Assembly: GCF_028640845.1 (NCBI RefSeq)
Contig: NC_080540.1
Coordinates: forward strand, 135,560,420-135,624,419
DNA from: Ahaetulla prasina
Lineage: Eukaryota > Chordata > Lepidosauria > Squamata > Colubridae
Length of the DNA: 64,000 nucleotides
Direction of reading: 5' to 3'
A program made the position numbers and the translations under genes. The notes beneath the pieces were generated by a model. That model did not search any database and had not been told where the DNA came from. It saw only the letters and a program-made list of their open reading frames with translations. This document shows positions 57,664 to 64,000 of the stretch, in pieces. Every line of letters begins with the position of its first letter. The stretch's first letter is position 1.

Positions 57664-60224
57664 GGGACCTATCCTGTAAAACCAGGGGACTTCGTGGAGA
57701 GCATATTACATACAATTTACCTGGGAAATTTCAGGGCAACAGGTTTAATGTGGTCTTTAAATTTTTCGAGGTGGCAGAAGAATGGATTCCATTTATACGT
57801 AAGTTGCCTAGGATTGCCTTGTGCTTAAACATACAGTGTATGAACACCGAAGCCATCAATACAATACCAATATATCAATACCTGGAAAGAAGTCTCCAAG
57901 AAAATAGTTGTTTTAACATGTCCCTTTCTCTTTAGCTTTGCTCAAAGCAATCAGAAATTAAATTCCCATTGCTGGCCAAGATATGTCTCTTGCTTCTTTC
58001 CCCTCTGTCTTCTTTAGTTCTTTGATTTAGTGGCCAAGCCTTTGATAGCCAGGTGCATTTAACATTTGGAGATGAATAAAGGGCACAGCAGGTGGATTGA
58101 GGATGCAAAATGAATAAGGCCATTTTAATACCATGTGCCTATTGGGCTTTGGTTTCCCATTTTTTTCTTGTTCTTATGGGTGGTGAGTCAAGCTTTTATT
58201 TCCTATTTAAACCATGGTAAGCCTATTTTAAAACCTACAATATGGTGCATGGGGGGTGGGGTGGGAGCTCGTGCCTCAAAATGGCAGGAAAGTCCAGAGT
58301 CCAGATTCAGCAATCATGCTTTCAACATTTGGTGATGCAATCTGAGGTGGGCAAAAAAGAGGCTTTGGGGACTCAGTGCAATTAGTGTGCAGCTTCTGCT
58401 TTAGTTGTTCTGCCATTTAGGGATTTGGTATGGCAAAGGAAGTGAACATCAACTGTAATTAATCTTGTAGAAAGTGAGAAAAATGTTCCACATGGAGGAG
58501 AAATCTTTAAGCATCCTGGGGAAGTCAGATTATTTGGTGGGTGGGGGGAATCCTACAATAACTGGCCTTGAAAAGACTGGCGAAGAGCAGTATCCATCCT
58601 GGATCAGGTGCAACATACATGTTGTAGGCTATGGAAGATGACAATTATTCCAGAAATGCCATGTTAGAATGGAAACTTGCATATTTATTTCAATCTGTGT
58701 GGCGGTTCTACGTTTTCCCTTTTGGCTTTTATACACTTCTTTGATTTCATTAAATTTCCTCTTGAGTTCATCAAAATTAATGATGAATGGCGTGTGATTA
58801 AGGAGCACACGCTCAAGGATTGAGGGTTTGAATACAAGGCTTCCCTCTTAAGGAAGCGAAAACTCAGATGCTAAGCAACACATTCCCCCGCCCCCCCCAG
58901 CTATGACTATAGGTTATGGCAGCAGGAGGAAAAGAGCATGGTCAGATGTCTGTTGCTTTTCTGCTGCACTAGAAGCAGCAAACCCAAGGCCCTTTCCTCC
59001 CCTTTAAATGACTGAGGAGAGAAGGGGCTGAAGGCTGGTAGCAATCCTGCTGCTCCTAGTCCTGCTGACTGAGGTAAGGGATAAGGAGGGACCAGAAGCA
59101 GAGGAAAGGGTGTTGTAGCAGCAACATCATTGGGGGGGGGTGGCAGCGGCTCCTCCCTTCCACGCTGTCATGACTTCAATTAGAGGCCCTGTGCAACCAG
59201 GTTTATGGACAATATGAGGCAAGGAGGAATCTGGGGCCATTTTTACCAGCCGCCAAAGCAACTGTTGCCCATCTTGATTATTTGGATACCTTCAATTAGA
59301 GGGGAACTCAGTTGTGGGAGCTTTGATGTCAGCCCTTTGAGTACACAAGATCAGGGAACAGAATCCACAGGATGACTAGAACTCTATTGAGGTAGGCTAT
59401 AATAAGATAATCTTATGTGTCCAATTATATGTTACGTCTCCTCCCTCTTATACCCCAGTGTATCAGAAGGAGCCTGCCTCAGTCTTTTCCAAACCCTTTT
59501 TTGTTTTTCAGGTCTTAAACAATGCTTCTTCTTTGCTTATGCCATGGTTCTTACTTGAATTGTGGTAAAATGAGGGACTTTTATTGGCTGAGAGGTGGGT
59601 AGTTCTGGGTGGTGAGAGGCCAAGACTGAATTCTCATAATATAGTTGAGTCTGAGGAGGAGAGAGAAAGAGGAGGGAGAGAGGGAAGGGTTGGAGATAGG
59701 TTGAATGGAACATTTGAAATATGGATTGTTGGTATGGTTGCAGAGGGGTGTAGTAAGGATGGGTTAGAGTGGTTTTCCCAAAGCATATTGATACTCCCTT
59801 TGCAAAAGCATCCCTGTCTAAGTTACTTGACCTCACCACTGGGTTGATGGTGCTGGGAATTTCAATCTACTTTCCTTGAGGGAGGGGATCAGATACAGCC
59901 CAGGATTTATGGCCCCCCAACTTCCAGGGGCCGATAGAAGGCTGAGTCAAGGCAGGGTTAATTAAGCAGGTTGTGACAGAGGCTGTGAGGACCACCTTTT
60001 CAAAAACATGTCACTTAACCCAGCAATATTGAACAATTATGATACTGTCTTCAACCTCCCTTCTGGGGAAAACTTTGAAAAAATGATGTGGTAGTTGTTG
60101 CTCAAAACCTAGAGAAAATGGATTATATGGACCCTTTTCATTTTAGTTTTAGGCTAAGTACACTTCTGAGACTACAACAGTCATACCTTCAGAAAACATG
60201 AGGAGATCTAGAGAGAAGGATGGC

Positions 60225-61078
60225 AACCCTCCTAGTGTTACTGGATCTCTTAGCATCTTGCGATAACATTAACCATGGAAAAGCTCAAGCGTTGGACTGG
60301 GATGAACTTCCTTAAGGGATTGGTCCAGATAGTCCGGATTAGTCAAGCCCTTCAAGGCTTCTTACTTATGAAATGCCACAAGTTCAAATTTTGCTTGCTC
60401 CCATCTCCATGAAGCCACTGGAAGAGATAATCCATTTACAATAGGCTGATGATATATAGCCCTACATTTTAACTCTGCATGACAGAAGTGATGTAGCTGA
60501 AGCACTGTCCTAGTGCCTGGAGGCTGTTAGGGTCTTGATGTGGAGAAATAAGTTTAAAATCAATTCCAACAAGACAGATTGGCTGTGGATCAGGAAGCCA
60601 TCAGGAAATCATCTGTAAAGTTGGGGTTTTCCTTGACTTACAGCTTCTGCTCAAAAGGCAGCTCCGTCTGATGTGCCAATTATGACTTTTCATGGAATAG
60701 AAGGTCCTATCAACAATCACTCGTGATTTGATTATCTCTGACTTGGACTACTGCAGTATGTGCCCTTTTTGGAGCTGCCCCTGAAGACCACTTGCAAATC
60801 CAAGTAGATTTTAAAAAGTTCTGCTTTGAGAGCTGGGCTGATTATCAGGGTGCACTTCAAAGTGTTGCTTGTCATTTTTAAAATCTTCCAAGGCCAAAGA
60901 TCTGGTGTCTTTGGGACACAAGTATCTTCTCCCAATAGGACCTGATTGGCTGAAAAAGCAGAAGGGGCTTTTCCCCAGTCCCTGCTCTCAGGAAATGTTA
61001 GCTTCAGGGACCTCAGAGATGGGCAGGTTTCTTCAGCTGCTGTCCCCCTTCTAAGAAACCACATCTCCCTGTGATTTG
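60225..61078 (+). mobile_element. Old L2-clade LINE fragment, plus strand
   Basis: Degenerate reverse-transcriptase coding sequence in shifting frames: a LLDLLASCDNINHG block near 60240 (motif A region), a KPLEEI piece near 60416, and an IISDLDYCSMCPFWSCP stretch near 60738 equivalent to SRLDYCNALYMGLPLKS of the 35-39 kb element. A KSSKAKDLVSLGHKYL-like part follows. Many stops; the oldest L2 copy here. Confidence 0.7.
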
Positions 61079-62785
61079 CATGGCCTCAAACCTGCAGGGA
61101 TTTTGAAAAAATAATCAAAATCTGGTTTTCCCAACAGTGTTAGATTGATATGTCCTGAATGCTGATCCTTTTTATGGTTTGGAGTTTTATCTGTATGGAA
61201 TTCTCGAATTGCTCCTTGGAAGGGGCACGGGATACATATATAGTATCTCATTCCGGGTCTTCTTAGTCTAATTTTTTCATGTTCCGACTCCCACCTTGTG
61301 CTTCCAGCCATTGATAAAATCTTTTCCATGTGTCATCATATTCTGACTCTCCTTTGTTTTTTAATTCTAACATTAATCTATCATCTCTGCAGATACTAAT
61401 ATCTTCCTTATTATCTCCTTTTCTGAAGGGGTATTTTCACATTTCCATTGCTATGCATATACCATTCTCACTGCCATCAGGATGTGTAATATTAGGTATA
61501 TTGACCCTTTGCCATCTGTTATAATGCCTAATAGAAATAATTCTGGCTTAAATTCTATACGTTGTCCAACCATTTTTTCTAGCCACCTCTGAATTTGTAA
61601 CAAAAATTTCCTTCCTTTTTTACAGGCCCACCGCATGTGGTAGTATGTACCTGGTGATTGCTTACATTTCCAACATTTTGGAGATATATTACTAAACATT
61701 TTAGCCAATCTTGCCGGAGGAGGGGGGATATGCCACCTGTAAAACATTTTATAAAGATTCTCTTTATATGATGTGGCCAATGTCAATTTCCTATTCCTTT
61801 CCCAAAGTTTTTGCCAATTATCCAAATCAATATTATATCCAAAGTTCTTTGCCCATACAACCATTGTCTCCTTAACTTGTTCTTCCTCTATTTTGTAGTC
61901 TGGTAAATATTTATATATTGTCTTTATCAATTTGTCATCGGTCCCCACTAATAGTTTATCTAATGTCATTAATTCTCTATAGATACCACATACTTTCACA
62001 TCCTTCACATAACATGATTGTATTTGCAGGTATGACCACCATTCTAGATCCACCCCTTGTTCTTTTAATTCTAGTCTAGTTTTCAATTCGCCCTTCTCAT
62101 TTAATGTATCCTTATATGAAACAATTTTTTCCATGTTTATAAGATTTGGGTGTATTAATGCTTCTAAGGTGAAAAGCTGGTATTTTCATATAATTTTGTT
62201 GTTTGATTTTATTCCACACCGCTAATAATGCATTTCTTATGTAATGCCTTTGAAAGTATTGATGTGCTGTGCTTCTCCCGTACCCTTCAATAATAATAAT
62301 CTCCTATTCCTTAAGGTTATCCACTCTTCTACCCATGTCAGTACAGCAGCTTGGTGATACAATTCCCAGGCAGGCTGGCCAAACCCTCCTTTCCCTTTTG
62401 ATTCTTGCAATAATTTCAGTTTAATTCTCAGTTTTTTTCCTTGCCATATGAACTTCAACATTGTTTTATTTAAGTTCTCAAAATATTTTTTCTCTAATTT
62501 TATGGGTATGTTTTGAAATGAAGAGTATCTTCGGCAGAATGCTCATTTTTATTGCAGCTATTCTGCCCATTAAGGATAGTTGCAGATTTTTCCATTTCTC
62601 CATGTCCAATTTGATTTGATTTGTTAGTTTTGTGTAGTTATCCTCTTTAATTGTTATACACCTTGCTGTTAAGTAAATTCGTAAATATTTCACTTTTTTC
62701 ACTATCTGAATCTTCATTCCCTTTGTTAGTTCACCCTTCTGTTTGTTTATCATATTTTTAACTATCATTTTGGTTTTTTAATCCT
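61079..62785 (-). mobile_element. 5'-truncated L1 LINE, ORF2 C-terminal third
   Basis: A minus-strand L1 ORF2 in three pieces: VKYLRIYLTARC and LSLMGRIAAIKMSILPK (62768-62478), FIWQGKK and GGFGQPAWELYHQAAVLTW (62461-62237), then the 227-codon C-terminal part (62134-61451). Past 61451 the end of ORF2 and a 3' untranslated part run to about 61080, with no clear poly-A. The lack of the polymerase core shows 5' truncation. This is the only L1 piece I recognise in the window. Confidence 0.85.
61451..62134 (-). pseudogene. L1 ORF2 C-terminal domain
   Basis: The longest open frame of the window, 227 codons, with no stop. It includes the cysteine/histidine cluster CWKCKQSPGTYYHMRWAC, spaced C-x2-C-x8-H-x4-C, typical of the L1 ORF2 C-terminus, and WHIPPPPARLAKMF just before it. 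It covers only the region after the polymerase, and the first methionine is internal. The intact reading frame suggests a moderately recent insertion. Confidence 0.85.
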
Positions 62786-64000
62786 ATTTACAGAACTTGG
62801 GTATATGAACAGCTCAGAATCTGGAACGACTGGAGAAATATATAATCCCAGCAAACAAATAAATAAAAAAAACCCTGCTTTCCTAACCCTTTTAAAATAA
62901 AGAGGCTAAGCTGAGCTACCTGCTTATGTCTGAGATAGGCTGCAGACACCAAGGAGAGTGCAAATTGGAGCCCAGTTGTACTATTTGGAAAACCAGAGAT
63001 CAGTGTGAACCTGTGGTATTAAATGAGGCATAATATGCAATGCATTCTTCATTCTTGTCTCATCACTTTTAGCTATTATTCACTAAGGTTCTACAATATA
63101 TACAATCATATACATATTGGTTCTGATTCCCCCGTCTTTTGTCTACTGTTCTTTGAAGATCACTAGCTCAACATTCTTACAATTCCATCCAGCCTTTGAA
63201 TCTCAAACCAGTTTATTCTGACATGTCATTAAATGCTCAGATTACCCAGCTTGTTCTATGGTATAGTGTTCTGTAACTGCAATCTAAAATAGTTTGTATT
63301 GGACCTATTGGTGAAATCCTTTGTGTGTCTGGTCACATGTAACTATTATCAGGTAAAGTATGCACAGCATTGAGAGTTGGGGAAATTGGAAGGGAAGAAA
63401 GACGTGCTTAGGATTACATTATAATTGTGACCCCAAAGGATGAAAATTGCTGTTGTGACTGAGACCTCTTACCATACCTATTGGGAACATGCTGACCCAA
63501 GACTAATGGCAGTCCTGAAGGACGGTGGGAATTCTATACTCTGCAAATAGACTTGCTCCTAGAATTTGGGTTTGCACAAAGAATATGCTCCATGCGCTCT
63601 GGAGTATAAACTCCCCGAGGGACAGCATTCTTCTGTGATCTCTCCTTCAGAACTACTGAACTGGGACTAAAAACAGGTTTTGTTTAACGGAAATCAGCTA
63701 GTTGCCGGCTCTTTGAGTGCCTGTAGGAATCTTGATGACAAGGCACAGAAACACAAAGAAAGTGATTAAGAGATCTCCAGGGAACGGGCTGGCCTTGGGG
63801 GTGATCCCATCAGAAAGCTTGCTTGCCAGACTAATGTGTTTAATAAAAGGGTTTCCTTCTGTCTAATAAATGTTGGTATCTTTAATTCCCAGCCAAGGCT
63901 TCAACCCACCCCATTAAACCCTTCTCATTAAGCATATACCAGCTTGATAGTAGTCCTACCCTATTCCAGATACCATAAGCACATTAAAGCTGGCTATTCA
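62786..64000. other. Single-copy DNA to window end
   Basis: No repeat or open frame recognised. About 63700-63930 is evenly composed with TTTAATAAAAGG and TAATAAATG words and could be conserved non-coding DNA. Confidence 0.45.

Larger units (their letters stand above)
55198..60224. other. Long single-copy stretch, no gene recognised
   Basis: About 5 kb with the (AC)n run at 55665-55704, a 24-bp duplication at 57616-57663 and short G/C runs near 58890 and 59133. The frames at 55360-55811 (minus) run through the AC repeat. About 57380-57600 looks like possible conserved non-coding DNA. Confidence 0.5.

Overview
The window looks like intergenic nuclear DNA from a squamate reptile, probably a snake. 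I found no protein-coding gene of the host, no tRNA or rRNA gene, no CRISPR array and nothing bacterial. The open frames are short, lack family signatures, or belong to dead transposable elements. The squamate call rests on the repeats: an RTE-BovB body plus a separate BovB 3' end, several tRNA-derived SINEs with BovB-like or L2-like tails, a GC-rich L2-clade LINE ending in a CCGCCC...GGGCGG stem and an (AAATAAAT) tail, CR1 and L1 remnants, three copies of a TA-flanked MITE, many hAT-type MITEs and long microsatellites.

Layout. 1-11.3 kb: mostly single-copy DNA with two BovB-tailed SINEs, the first TA MITE, a decayed BovB LINE (5.9-7.4 kb) and a near-perfect hairpin hAT MITE (8390-8524). 11.3-11.9 kb: a solo LTR with exact 5-bp target duplications. 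12-28 kb: single-copy DNA with scattered MITEs, a BovB 3' end, a tRNA-SINE, two copies of a possible Penelope-like tail and a palindromic 14-bp-unit array (23150-23515). 29-31 kb: another Penelope-like tail and a hAT MITE. 34.8-39.6 kb: the most structured part, a nearly complete minus-strand L2-clade LINE whose ORF2 is broken by frameshifts, one stop codon and a second solo LTR of the same family as the 11.3-kb one; older LINE pieces lie on both sides. 40-55 kb: a tandem dimer of a Penelope-like tail, MITEs, SINEs, CR1 3' ends (one nested in a SINE), an inverted pair at 51.4-51.6 kb and microsatellites, including one at the end of a SINE. 55-64 kb: mostly single-copy DNA, then an old plus-strand L2 fragment tail-to-tail with a minus-strand L1 ORF2 fragment.

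The most interesting signal is a shared RNA-like motif in three repeat groups (21.4 and 22.4 kb; 29.6 and 40.6 kb; 51.4-51.6 kb). Two groups show a hammerhead-like order, [CUGANGA-like]-[short hairpin]-[GAAA]-[four-base palindrome]-C, and the palindrome is ACGU in one group and AGCU in the other, which keeps the predicted stem III pairing. Penelope-like elements are known to carry small hammerhead ribozymes, so these may be fossils of such elements. All assignments come from reading the sequence; no database search was run.
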